A stretch of 30,032 bases of DNA from Tepidimicrobium sp. (GCA_012839395.1 DUNJ01000003.1:1-30032); one strand, 5' to 3'; positions 15,843 to 23,545 are shown, numbered from the stretch's first letter. A program made the numbers and translations. Notes: generated by a model not told the origin, from the sequence alone.

Positions 15843-15871
15843 TCTATAATTTTTCCATTTCCAATTGTCAA
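15843..15871 (-). promoter_or_regulatory. Promoter-like sequence before pglZ
   Basis: On the minus strand TTGACA (15871-15866), 17 bases and TATAGA (15848-15843) precede pglZ by about 165 bases. In an intact BREX operon pglZ usually follows pglX directly, so this promoter may belong to the block now lying between them. Confidence 0.5.
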
Positions 15872-15874
15872 ATT

Positions 15875-15910
15875 AAAAAACCTGTATTAAACATTTAATA
15901 CAGGTTTTTT
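15875..15910. terminator. Strong bidirectional terminator after the MoaD/ThiS-like gene
   Basis: A 17-bp stem (AAAAAACCTGTATTAAA and its complement) with a two-base loop has A/T runs on both sides. The stop codon of the MoaD-like gene at 15895-15897 is inside it. Confidence 0.9.
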
Positions 15911-16242
15911 AATTTCCTTTCTTTAATTTTAAAGTTAGCTGGATTGTTTTGATTTTTGCCATAGAAACCCAAGGCTATTCTATAGGGTCCAGGACAACCT
16001 GGCGGTAATAATGCAACCCTATCCCCTGGTTTTATAACGAAGTCCAATCCTTGAACAAATCCATTTACAAAGATAACTTCTATCTCATTCAATGGAACAT
16101 TCAAGCGTTTTGCCAGATCTTTACCGGTAATTTCCCCATCTAGATCGAAAATTACAGGCATTGTGCCAAATTTTTTTCTTATATAGGTATTCAAATGCAA
16201 AAAACCCCGTAATTCAATGGTATTACCTCTATCTTCAAACAT
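15895..16242 (-). CDS. MoaD/ThiS-like beta-grasp protein associated with the second AOR
   Basis: The 115-residue product has a ubiquitin-like core (FDLDGEITGKDLAKRLNVPL, IFVNGFVQGLDFVIKPGDRV). It ends not in the Gly-Gly tail of sulfur carriers but in ALLPPGCPGPYRIALGFYGK and a basic tail. Proteins of this kind occur beside AOR genes and are thought to help tungsten/molybdopterin cofactor handling. The start is taken at ATG 16242 because GGGGAGAATTCGT lies just before it. The ATG at 16257 has no binding site. The gene is co-directional with AOR, separated by a GC-rich hairpin. With no C-terminal GG, classic sulfur transfer is unlikely unless the tail is processed. Confidence 0.8.
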   Translation of the reverse strand: MFEDRGNTIELRGFLHLNTYIRKKFGTMPVIFDLDGEITGKDLAKRLNVPLNEIEVIFVNGFVQGLDFVIKPGDRVALLPPGCPGPYRIALGFYGKNQNNPANFKIKERKLKNLY

Positions 16243-16266
16243 ACGAATTCTCCCCATTATTTTACA

Positions 16267-16290
16267 AAGGCCGGGCCTGAGCCCGGCTTT
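16267..16290 (-). other. GC-rich hairpin between the second AOR and the MoaD-like gene
   Basis: GCCGGGC and GCCCGGC (7 bp, extended by A-T and G-T pairs, four-base loop) form an unusually GC-rich stem for this AT-rich region. On the coding strand only CCTTTGT follows, so termination would be partial. It likely lowers expression of the MoaD-like gene or protects the AOR mRNA end. Confidence 0.65.
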
Positions 16291-16302
16291 TATTATATTT
16301 TA

Positions 16303-18042
16303 TTAAAAGTTGAATACTTCATCGATCTCTTCAGGAGTGAAATCCCAAACCACATTATGCGGAGGCAATGGTTCATATTCCATAAATTCGGGTAGACGAT
16401 CATGAGCATTGCTAAACCCTGCCTTCCTATTGAATTCTCGCTCTACTTTGAGCACATCCTCTCCTAGCTTATCTATGTCTTCAGCCGTTAAGGATAGGCC
16501 ATATTGGGCATTTATCATATTGATCATCGCTTGATACCCATCGGGGTTATCCGCTATGCCAAAATAGACAAATAGACACATTCCAGTACTATCTACAGCA
16601 GCTGTTCCTATCTGCATAGCGCGGGAATATTCGATTTGCCCTTCCTTTTTAAGTGGATCTATATCGGCTCCTACCTTCAATATATTTCCAGAGACACAAT
16701 ACCCAGCGGTATGGTCTGCCCCCATCGGTGTTGTTGCATAGGTTAGGCCAATGCCTTTAATTGGACGTGGGTCATAAGCTGGTATTGCCTGATCTTTTAC
16801 TACCGGGACTCTAAAGAGACCACATAGTTTGCCTACTATAGCACATCCACCTGCAATTATCCTTGCCATAGGTGTAGGTTTAGCCATTTGTTTCACTATC
16901 TCAAGAGCAGCCTTGCCATCCCCCCAAGGTATTAATCCACCATCCATAGCCGTTGCTATAGCCACAGCCACTTCTATACTATCGACTCCCACATCATCCA
17001 TCGCCCTATCGATAGAGGCTATTGCATCTAAATCCTCAATTCCAGCATCTGCTCCTAGTCCCCATATGGTTTCATATTCAAAACCGCTTGTTATATACTT
17101 ACCTTCTTCGTCTGCATACCATTGGGAGCATCTGATAACACATCCCCTGTGACAGGCATGAGATACCATACCTTCACCTTTACGTTCCTTAATAGTTGCA
17201 CTTAACGTTTCTCCTGATATATTATCTGCATGCTCTATACGTCCCTTTGTAAAGTTATACGATGGAAATCCGCCAGCCTCGTTGATTATATTGACCAATA
17301 CATCGGTTCCATATTCGGCTAAACTTTCCCCAGAAACCGGATGTTCTAATAAAGCCTTGGAAAAGACCCTGGAAGCTTCCCTGAACTTATCTGGATCTGC
17401 TATAGGCACTCGACCTGCATCTGTGTCATCGATAACAATAGCCTTAACCCTTTTCGATCCTAACACAGCACCTAACCCACCTCTACCTGCAGCACGTAGA
17501 TTTGATTCTGGATCCTTAAAGGCTATATTGGCTGATGGTAATCTATATTCGCCTGCTGGACCTATCAATGCCATGCCAGCCTTGTCTCCATATTTTTTAT
17601 TTAATATTTTAACAGCTTCATAATTGCCACATCCATTTAGAGCCTCCTCTGGTGCTTCTTCAATAATAACATCATCCTTATCGATTCTTATGACATAAAA
17701 TTTATCATCCTTAGGCATACCCTCAATAATTATCGCCTTAATACCTAATCTTGCCATCTGTTGTGAAAAAGTACCACCTGTATTGGATTCCTTGATGCCT
17801 CCAGTTAATGGACTCTTTGCCCCTACTGAAAGACGTCCTGAATTTGGGGCGGAAGTCCCACTAAGTAGGCCAGGCGCTAAGACTATTTTATTGTTCTTCC
17901 CTAGCGGATGGCAAGTAGGCTTTACCTCATCATTGATAATGTTTGAGGTAAGACCGCGTCCTCCTAGCATCTTGTATTTGTTGGGTACATCTTCAAATTT
18001 AGCCTTCTTCGTAGTCATGTTTACACGGATAAATTTGTTCAT
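16303..18042 (-). CDS. Second aldehyde oxidoreductase-family tungsten/molybdenum enzyme
   Basis: The 579-residue product has the AOR layout: MLGGRGLTSNIINDEV, SPLTGGIKESNTGGTF and AAGRGGLGAVLGSKRVKA. Its [4Fe-4S] ligands are C297, C301, C305 and C489 in DSTGMC. The spacing C-x3-C-x3-C (ACHRGCVIRC) differs from the C-x2-C-x3-C of the first AOR and marks the subfamily that travels with a MoaD/ThiS-like gene, as here. The start is ATG 18042 because AAAGGGGGGATTTTT precedes it. A 29-residue extension upstream runs through the structured leader and is not real. No ferredoxin or Nuo-like partner is next to it, so electrons probably go to soluble ferredoxin. Substrate unknown. Confidence 0.9.
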   Translation of the reverse strand: MNKFIRVNMTTKKAKFEDVPNKYKMLGGRGLTSNIINDEVKPTCHPLGKNNKIVLAPGLLSGTSAPNSGRLSVGAKSPLTGGIKESNTGGTFSQQMARLGIKAIIIEGMPKDDKFYVIRIDKDDVIIEEAPEEALNGCGNYEAVKILNKKYGDKAGMALIGPAGEYRLPSANIAFKDPESNLRAAGRGGLGAVLGSKRVKAIVIDDTDAGRVPIADPDKFREASRVFSKALLEHPVSGESLAEYGTDVLVNIINEAGGFPSYNFTKGRIEHADNISGETLSATIKERKGEGMVSHACHRGCVIRCSQWYADEEGKYITSGFEYETIWGLGADAGIEDLDAIASIDRAMDDVGVDSIEVAVAIATAMDGGLIPWGDGKAALEIVKQMAKPTPMARIIAGGCAIVGKLCGLFRVPVVKDQAIPAYDPRPIKGIGLTYATTPMGADHTAGYCVSGNILKVGADIDPLKKEGQIEYSRAMQIGTAAVDSTGMCLFVYFGIADNPDGYQAMINMINAQYGLSLTAEDIDKLGEDVLKVEREFNRKAGFSNAHDRLPEFMEYEPLPPHNVVWDFTPEEIDEVFNF

Positions 18043-18216
18043 AAAAATCCCCCCTTTAATTTGGTTAACAACTTTGATACAATGTCTTAAGCCAATGTAT
18101 CCAAATCCTTTCCAAATAACGGGAGGCATAACGGTTTCCCACTATACCCAACGGTTAATACCCATAGTTTAGAAAACCTTAGGAATATTAACTCGGATTG
18201 GTTGCTATTGAATTTA
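18043..18216 (-). promoter_or_regulatory. Structured 5' leader of the second AOR, candidate Moco/tungsten-cofactor riboswitch
   Basis: Between the promoter at 18223-18250 and the AOR start is a leader of about 170 bases with no gene. Its core at 18125-18148 folds into a 10-bp stem closed by a GAAA tetraloop (GGUAUAGUGG-GAAA-CCGUUAUGCC). It is followed by CCUCCCG and, eleven bases on, GGAAAGG. Such elements, upstream of a pterin-tungsten enzyme, suggest the MOCO/tungsten cofactor RNA class. I recognise this from memory of the motif and did not run a covariance model, so the class is tentative. That the leader is structured is much surer. Confidence 0.45.
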
Positions 18217-18222
18217 ATATAT

Positions 18223-18250
18223 ATTATAGCATAAATTTGCAGAATGTTAA
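18223..18250 (-). promoter_or_regulatory. Extended -10 promoter of the second AOR
   Basis: On the minus strand TTAACA (18250-18245), 16 bases and TGC-TATAAT (-10 at 18228-18223) form a good sigmaA promoter with an extended -10. The transcript would start near 18216. Confidence 0.75.
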
Positions 18251-18408
18251 GCTATTTTCGAATGTTTTTAATGTTATGCTGATTGTTAATTTTCGAACAA
18301 TTGGTTGAAGGTGTTTGTTTGTTAAAAATAATGCAATTTTACTGTCATTTTCTTCTTTTATATTAGAAAGAGTTTTCTTTTAAGGCTTCTCATTGCCTTT
18401 AGTAGAAT

Positions 18409-18439
18409 AAAGAGCTGGCAGGGATTATACCAGCTCTTT
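18409..18439. terminator. Terminator of the gamma carbonic anhydrase-like gene
   Basis: A 10-bp stem (AAAGAGCTGG / CCAGCTCTTT) with an 11-base loop overlaps the last codons and stop of the gene. The U-tract is short. Confidence 0.75.
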
Positions 18440-18934
18440 ATGTTCTTTACACAATTGACTGTAGGCTAAGGCATTCTTTTTTATAGATTCTATTTCATCA
18501 TTGGCAACCTGCCTTATTACTTTCCCTGGAACTCCAATTACCAATGAATTTGATGGTATTTCTTTCCCTTCTGTGATTACGGTTCCAGCCCCAATTATAC
18601 AATTATCTCCTATAACTGCCCCATCCAATATTATTGCACCCATACCGATTAGGCAATTATTCCCTACTTGACACCCATGAACAATGGCGTTATGACCTAC
18701 AACTGTATAATCACCTATTTGGGTAGGAAATTTTGAATCCGCATGGACAGTTGCATTATCTTGTATATTAGAGTTCCTTCCTATGCTTATATTTTCTATA
18801 TCACCTCTCAAGACAGCACCATACCATATGCTGGATCCTTCACCTATATTTACATCCCCTATAACTATAGCTGTATCTGCTATAAAAGCATCTTCAGCAA
18901 TATCTGGTAAAATCCCTTGAAATTCTTTGATCAT
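18425..18934 (-). CDS. Gamma carbonic anhydrase-like hexapeptide-repeat protein
   Basis: The product is 169 residues of left-handed beta-helix made of hexapeptide repeats (IGDVNIGEGSSIWYGAVLRG, IGDNCIIGAGTVITEG), ending in a C-terminal helix. The zinc histidines of the gamma-CA family are present in TVHADS and VVGHNAIVHGC. The family (YrdA/PaaY-like) includes carbonic anhydrases and many members of unclear activity. The ATG at 18934 follows AAAGGAG. The gene lies between the broken pglX and the second AOR, all on the minus strand. There is nothing to tie it functionally to either, though CO2/bicarbonate conversion would fit an anaerobic fermenter. Confidence 0.88.
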   Translation of the reverse strand: MIKEFQGILPDIAEDAFIADTAIVIGDVNIGEGSSIWYGAVLRGDIENISIGRNSNIQDNATVHADSKFPTQIGDYTVVGHNAIVHGCQVGNNCLIGMGAIILDGAVIGDNCIIGAGTVITEGKEIPSNSLVIGVPGKVIRQVANDEIESIKKNALAYSQLCKEHKELV

Positions 18935-19002
18935 ATATCATTCTCCTTTGTACGTTATATTACTATTTTAAAATCAATATAAAACTCAATATATGTTTCA
19001 GG

Positions 19003-19745
19003 CTACATCTTAGCAAGTATCTTATACCTTTCACCTTTATTATCGGTTTGTACTTTTTGATAATTGACCTTCACACCATCATCTACGTCTATCCCTATTC
19101 TTGAAAGGGCTATATGTCCTATCTTCTCATCATAGTCCTTGCACTCCTTTAGCTGTTTCATCATCTTTTCCAATTCCTTTTCCACTTTGGCTACTTCCTT
19201 TGGATCTTTATTATGTGCTATGTCGTCTTTTAGAAAATCTATCCTATTTTCATATACCTTTTGAACCTTATGGAGGTAATCTATTCTAACCTTTCCCGTG
19301 GTATCTTCATTATACCTATGCATATGCTCTTTTTTGCTTCTATTCTATTTTTAGAGCTACTATTAAATTTTAGTATATCTATTTCATGCCATAGCCTTAC
19401 AAATAGGTTATTATTGCCCGTAATCATACCTGCTTTTGTCTCGCCATAATACTCAAAATTCTTTGATCTAGAACAGGTAGCAAAAATCTTTTCACTAGTC
19501 CAATAAGCTATAGGACTTCCCGGGATCAATTCAAAATTATCTTGGCTAGTCTCATAATAATAACCACAATCAGGGTTTTCTATAGCTTCCAATGTTTTTA
19601 TTCTTTGAACTTCCATCTCACCTCTGAAATCTGAAAGCTTTATATATTTACCCTTTTTGTTATTCTTCTCATTTTGAAGTACAAATGTACATATGGGAAC
19701 TGTAGCCTCCTCAAAAGCTGAATATTCCATCTGTATTAAAGTTGA
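19003..19745 (-). pseudogene. pglX: 3' part of pglX/brxX (BREX methyltransferase) with internal deletion and frameshift
   Basis: The upstream piece (19745-19281) reads LIQMEYSAFEEATVPICTFV, then ENPDCGYYYETSQDNFELIP, GSPIAYWTSEKIFATCS and TGNNNLFVRLWHEI. All of it is typical of the target-recognition half of PglX. The downstream piece (19323-19003) reads RYNEDTTGKVRIDYLHKVQK, ECKDYDEKIGHIALSRIGID and DDGVKVNYQKVQ, the conserved PglX C-terminus. They are out of frame by one base in the AAAAAA run near 19330 and lack roughly 300 residues that normally lie between. The 5' methyltransferase half with the NPPY motif is gone altogether. Intact PglX methylates host DNA in BREX. This copy cannot. Confidence 0.85.
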
Positions 19746-19752
19746 AATATGT

Positions 19753-19956
19753 TTAGTTGATACTATATAATTTCTTAACTTTTTCTTCCTCCATTTCTAT
19801 ACAACTTTCCATTAATCCCTCTTCTTCTATTAAGTCCAGCATAATATCGTATATCACCAATTCATAACCTTGAAGTTTTGATTGGTGTTTCTTTTTCAAG
19901 TCCTCATCGCTTATTATCTCTTCAATCATCTGCAATTTTTCATCCAATGTTCTCAA
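19753..19956 (-). pseudogene. brxB: Internally deleted brxB
   Basis: A TTG start at 19956 after GGGGGAATAAAAA, three bases beyond the brxA stop, gives a 67-residue frame. Its beginning (LDEKLQMIEEIISDEDL) and its second part (GYELVIYDIMLDLIEEEGLM) resemble the N-terminus and the centre of BrxB (DUF1788). About 40 residues between them are missing, and so is the C-terminal half. The frame ends at a junction with pglX sequence around 19750, so one deletion removed the 3' end of brxB, all of brxC and the 5' half of pglX. Position between brxA and pglX supports the call more than the short similarity does. Confidence 0.65.
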
Positions 19957-19959
19957 TTT

Positions 19960-20541
19960 TTATTCCCCCAGGAAAACTCTTAAATGGGGATGCAAATCTT
20001 TATCCCTCATTTTATTCTCTAAATCTATATCCAATATAATTTTTCTTACCGTAGTCGAATCTCCATCCTCTACTATTAGATTAGCCTCTTTTAAATAGGT
20101 CCTATATGCACCTGCCACCTTCTCACTCTGTTCCGATTTGTTTTCAAGAAATATCCTAGTATCCATATTGTCAAATTCTAAATTTCCTATTATAAGCTTT
20201 TCCCTGTATACATCATACATATATTCGAAAAATAATCGATCTGTCATCATTATTCCAAGTAGATTCAATATCTTTTGATCCGCAACTGGTAGATTAATAA
20301 ATTTAGCTAATACCTCTTTGGGCAAGGCCCTTATCCGCTTAGATACTTCGTTAATCATCTTCTTTCCATAATCATCAGATGGGGCTAGTAGAATATTATT
20401 TTTTTCCTACATTTCCTTTATTTCCCCATCTCCAAACCCCTTATTTAATAATGTATTGTATTTTTTTAATTCTTGAAACCAAAATCCCTTACTTACTGCT
20501 CCAGCGCTGTATTGCAATCTACCTACTCCCCTATTTGTCAT
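19960..20541 (-). pseudogene. brxA: brxA with an in-frame stop codon
   Basis: From the ATG at 20541 (after AGGAGGAATAGC) the frame covers 193 residues, the normal length of BrxA (DUF1819). The sequence has LQYSAGAVSKGFWFQELKKY at the N-terminus, LFFEYMYDVYREKL in the middle, and KSEQSEKVAGAYRTYLKEAN and HPHLRVFLGE at the end. A single TAG at 20407-20409 (between GEIKEM and EKNNILLAPSDD) interrupts it. The flanking parts are in the same frame, so this is a point mutation and not an indel. BrxA is a DNA-binding accessory protein of BREX. Translation might restart at the ATG of MINEVSKRIRAL, giving a 132-residue piece. Confidence 0.8.
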
Positions 20542-20599
20542 GCTATTCCTCCTGTATATTGCTATATATAGATAAAAATGAATATAAATATCCATTATA

Positions 20600-20628
20600 A
20601 TTATATAATAGTATCCTATGTTTTACAA
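20600..20628 (-). promoter_or_regulatory. Promoter of the BREX operon
   Basis: On the minus strand TTGTAA (20628-20623), 17 bases and TATAAT (20605-20600) lie about 60 bases before the brxA start. The region between brxA and the divergent epimerase gene is only 171 bases and must hold both promoters. Confidence 0.65.
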
Positions 20629-20712
20629 TTTTTCAGTCTGTTTGAAAAATAGGATATAATATTTTAACATGGAGCTGTAATCGTATATAATAGGACATAG
20701 GAGGTAGATAGT

Positions 20713-21381
20713 ATGTTAGCTATTAGCTGTGATGAGATGAAAGCTATGGATAGGTATGCAATCGATAATATTGGCATTCCTAGTATAGTTTTAATGGAAA
20801 ATGCTGCCCTTAGGGTGATAGCCAATATTGATATGGGTAGCATCGATTCCTTTACAATTATCTGTGGTATAGGGAACAACGGTGGTGACGGATTAACTAT
20901 AGCCCGACATCTCATTTTGAAAGAGAAGGTAGTAGAACTATTTATAATTGGAGATTTAGACAAGGGAACTAAGGACTTCAATATCAATCTAAATATCCTA
21001 AATAATATGGATGTAAATTATGTACATATAACTGATGATAGAGGTTTGAACGATCTAAAGACTTCCATAAATAATAACAAGCTAATTATAGACTCTATCT
21101 TTGGAATAGGATTAACAAGGGATGTTAAAGGGTTGTTTTATAAAGCTATTGATATTATAAATCGACATTCAAAGACGATCCTATCCGTCGATATCCCCTC
21201 TGGATTGGATGGAGATACTGGTGAGGTATTGGGTATATCGGTTAAAGCCAAAAGAACCGTAACCTTTCATAGGGTGAAAAAGGGTATGATGAATAATAAA
21301 GACTATACCGGGGAAATAATAGTTGAGGATATTGGAATACCAGGTAAAGCCACTCAAAAAATCCTTCAACAATCCTTATAA
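20713..21381 (+). CDS. NAD(P)H-hydrate epimerase (YjeF N-terminal domain, standalone)
   Basis: The enzyme epimerises R-NADHX and R-NADPHX to the S form for repair by the dehydratase. The 222-residue product has ISCDEMKAMDRYAIDNIGIP, the nucleotide loop GIGNNGGDGL at about 52-61 and DSIFGIGL. The catalytic-region DIPSGLDGDTGEVLG follows, all standard for the AIBP/YjeF-N family. The C-terminal dehydratase domain found in many bacterial Nnr fusions is absent. ATG 20713 follows AGGAGGTAGATAGT, with a TATAAT box at 20655-20660 but no clear -35. It diverges from the BREX promoter. A related fragment lies at bases 1-98. Confidence 0.9.
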   Translation: MLAISCDEMKAMDRYAIDNIGIPSIVLMENAALRVIANIDMGSIDSFTIICGIGNNGGDGLTIARHLILKEKVVELFIIGDLDKGTKDFNINLNILNNMDVNYVHITDDRGLNDLKTSINNNKLIIDSIFGIGLTRDVKGLFYKAIDIINRHSKTILSVDIPSGLDGDTGEVLGISVKAKRTVTFHRVKKGMMNNKDYTGEIIVEDIGIPGKATQKILQQSL

Positions 21382-21387
21382 TATATA

Positions 21388-21430
21388 GGGACTGTAGCGA
21401 ATCTAGTTAATTAGCCTTCGCCACAGCCCC
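21388..21430. terminator. Hairpin between convergent genes
   Basis: Arms 21388-21401 and 21417-21430 pair over 14 bases with wobbles (GGGACTGTAGCGAA / TTCGCCACAGCCCC). It lies between the convergent epimerase and peptidyl-prolyl isomerase genes. No U-tract follows on either strand. Confidence 0.6.
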
Positions 21431-21454
21431 TTGCTATGCTTGTTATCCACCTAA

Positions 21455-22204
21455 TTAGAAATATGTCTTTACCACATATTCTTCCTTCAGCTTCTCGGTT
21501 CTATCTAAGTATTTTTCCTTCTGCTTCATCAATACTAATTGATTGCTAATATGATCTTTGACCTCTTCCAACGGACTTACACTGGATTCCTTTTTATATT
21601 TTAATTTAATTAGATGATAGCCAAATTGGGTTTTTACAGGTTCGCTCAACTCATCTTCCTCCATGGAAAAAGCTGTCTCCTCAAATTCTGGAACCATTTT
21701 TCCTCTTTCAAATTCGCCTAGGTCCCCTCCCTTCTCCCTTGAAGGACAGTTTGAATATTTGCTTGCCGCTTCTTCGAACGATAGATCGCCCTTTAGCTCA
21801 TCTAAGATCCTATTAGCCTTATCTTCGGTATCTACTAATATATGGCTTGCTCTTGCTGATTCTGGCTTTTGAAAATACTGTTTATTCTCATTGTAGAAAT
21901 TACTTATTTCCTCTTCCGATACCGTTATACCGGTAAATAGCTTGTTTATTGCATATTGTTTAAGCATCGTTACCTTAATCTTCTCCAATTCTTCTAAGAA
22001 ATCATCCTCCATATCTAGGCCATTTTCAAGAGCTTCAAGGTATAGAAGTTCCTGACTAATCAATTCATTAGCTATTTTATTGATGCCCTCTGGAGTTCTA
22101 AATTGAGCTGCTGTCTGAGGATCCAGCTGATTTAAAAAATTATACACATCACCTTCCGTTATATCTTTACCATTAACCGTTGCCAATACTTTGTTTTCTT
22201 CCAT
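21455..22204 (-). CDS. Cytoplasmic parvulin-type peptidyl-prolyl cis-trans isomerase
   Basis: The product is 249 residues without a signal peptide or lipobox, unlike PrsA. A SurA-like N-terminal helical domain (ATVNGKDITEGDVYNFLNQL) and a long helical linker lead to the PpiC domain at about 115-205. Its motifs are ASHILVDTEDKA, LSFEEAASKYSNCPS, GGDLGEFERGKMVPEFEETA and TQFGYHLIKL. A charged C-terminal helix follows. ATG 22204 follows AAGGGGAATAAAA. It stands alone between a convergent hairpin and the HIRAN gene. Probably a folding helper for cytosolic proteins. Confidence 0.9.
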   Translation of the reverse strand: MEENKVLATVNGKDITEGDVYNFLNQLDPQTAAQFRTPEGINKIANELISQELLYLEALENGLDMEDDFLEELEKIKVTMLKQYAINKLFTGITVSEEEISNFYNENKQYFQKPESARASHILVDTEDKANRILDELKGDLSFEEAASKYSNCPSREKGGDLGEFERGKMVPEFEETAFSMEEDELSEPVKTQFGYHLIKLKYKKESSVSPLEEVKDHISNQLVLMKQKEKYLDRTEKLKEEYVVKTYF

Positions 22205-22315
22205 TTTTTATTCCCCTTTTGTTTTATTTGCAAGCCTATTCCACTAACTCAACGTATCATATTAATATTTTGCTGTCAATCGATTGCAGAAGATAAAGAG
22301 AAAATCTATATCATT

Positions 22316-22702
22316 TTAATCCTTTAAAAATATTTTCATATCCAATTTAGTCCACCCATCGATTATTTCCTTTGATTTCACCACACCATATATTAGTTTT
22401 CCTGCATCCATGAGTCTTGCTATTATTTCATTCTTGTCCCTTGGAACATATCCAATTTTATTACCTTTTCCATCTTTCACAACTATTGCAAGCTCATCGT
22501 ATGGGTTATCTGGTTCCCGAAAAAATGTAAGTTTGCTCCCCTCAACTATATCATCGGATATTTTTTCTATGTTATGGACATAATTTGTTCCTGCCACATG
22601 GGTATCAACTAAGAATATCTCTTTTGAAAAAGGCTTTCCCAAGCTTATTTCACTACCTATTAAGTCTATTAATCCAACTTCCGATTTTATTAAACCACCC
22701 AT
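22316..22702 (-). CDS. HIRAN-domain protein
   Basis: Most of the 128 residues form a HIRAN domain: VDTHVAGTNYVHNIEKIS, LTFFREPDNPYDELAIVV, GNKIGYVPRDKNEIIARLMD and GKLIYGVV. In eukaryotic HLTF this domain binds 3' DNA ends. Standalone bacterial versions are unstudied as far as I know. ATG 22702 follows GGGGGTGTCCAT. It is 21 bases downstream of the J-domain protein gene, so the two are co-transcribed. That could mean a DNA-related quality-control role, but this is inference. Confidence 0.85.
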   Translation of the reverse strand: MGGLIKSEVGLIDLIGSEISLGKPFSKEIFLVDTHVAGTNYVHNIEKISDDIVEGSKLTFFREPDNPYDELAIVVKDGKGNKIGYVPRDKNEIIARLMDAGKLIYGVVKSKEIIDGWTKLDMKIFLKD

Positions 22703-22723
22703 ATGGACACCCCCAATATCAAA

Positions 22724-23545
22724 TCAATGATAATATCCGGATGTATCAGACATTAGCATAAGCATATATGCTTCCAATCCCTTTAAAACGTCTCTAGCCA
22801 TGGCTATTTCCTGCTTCAATTCCCGTTGTCTTATCCTAACCCTTCCTTCATCCTTCAGGAGCTCCTCCTGATTAAAAGGAAATCTGCCACGCATTTTATC
22901 CATCTCATCAAGGATCTCCAATATCTTATTCTCAAATATTTGAATTCTTTCCCTTATATATTCTATTGAGCTTTTTTCTTCTGTATCAATCTGATCATCC
23001 CTATCAGCTATTTCTGAAAGGACTTGTAGCATCTCTATATCCCCAATCTCATACGCACTTTTAACCCTCATCCATAGGGCCCTCTGTTCTTCGGTTAATT
23101 CTGGATTTAGATCAGGGTGAAGTTTTTTAGCCAACCGTCTAAAGTTCCTTTTTAATCTCCAACTCTCTTCCTCGGTTAATTTCTTGCAGTTCTTGATATG
23201 ATTGGCTATATGCTTATCTTGAATCATCTTTTCCAACTCTTCCATATATATCTTAAATTCCTCATCTAACTTTTCATCTATCTCATCCATGTCAATTACA
23301 ATTTGTCGATTTATAGCGGCTTGAATCATGCTAATCTTCCTTTTAGCACGGGCAATTTTACATTCTAGCTTGAATAGATCGCATTCATAGGCACCTATCT
23401 TAATCACATATTCTGCTTTCAACGAGGCGAATTTATGACTCATTAGATAAGCTCTATCCTCTAATATATAGGTCATTTGATCCTTAAGCTTGTTCAGTTT
23501 GTTTAACAATTCTTCATATTTTGGATGAGTAAATATGTTTGACAT
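22724..23545 (-). CDS. J-domain protein with flanking coiled coils
   Basis: The 273-residue product has an N-terminal coiled coil (residues 8-115) and a shortened J domain around 125-170 with HPD at 143-145 (RRLAKKLHPDLNPEL). A second coiled coil follows to the end. There is no Gly/Phe region, zinc finger or substrate domain of classic DnaJ. A J domain stimulates Hsp70 (DnaK) ATPase. The coiled coils probably recruit a specific client. The ATG at 23545 has a weak binding site (ACGGTGAT). It heads a pair with the HIRAN protein gene. Confidence 0.8.
   Translation of the reverse strand: MSNIFTHPKYEELLNKLNKLKDQMTYILEDRAYLMSHKFASLKAEYVIKIGAYECDLFKLECKIARAKRKISMIQAAINRQIVIDMDEIDEKLDEEFKIYMEELEKMIQDKHIANHIKNCKKLTEEESWRLKRNFRRLAKKLHPDLNPELTEEQRALWMRVKSAYEIGDIEMLQVLSEIADRDDQIDTEEKSSIEYIRERIQIFENKILEILDEMDKMRGRFPFNQEELLKDEGRVRIRQRELKQEIAMARDVLKGLEAYMLMLMSDTSGYYH

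Noticed and set aside
18042..18129. 29-residue N-terminal extension of the second AOR
   Set aside because: It would be read from inside the structured leader without a binding site, while AAAGGGGGG directly precedes the ATG at 18042 where AOR similarity begins.
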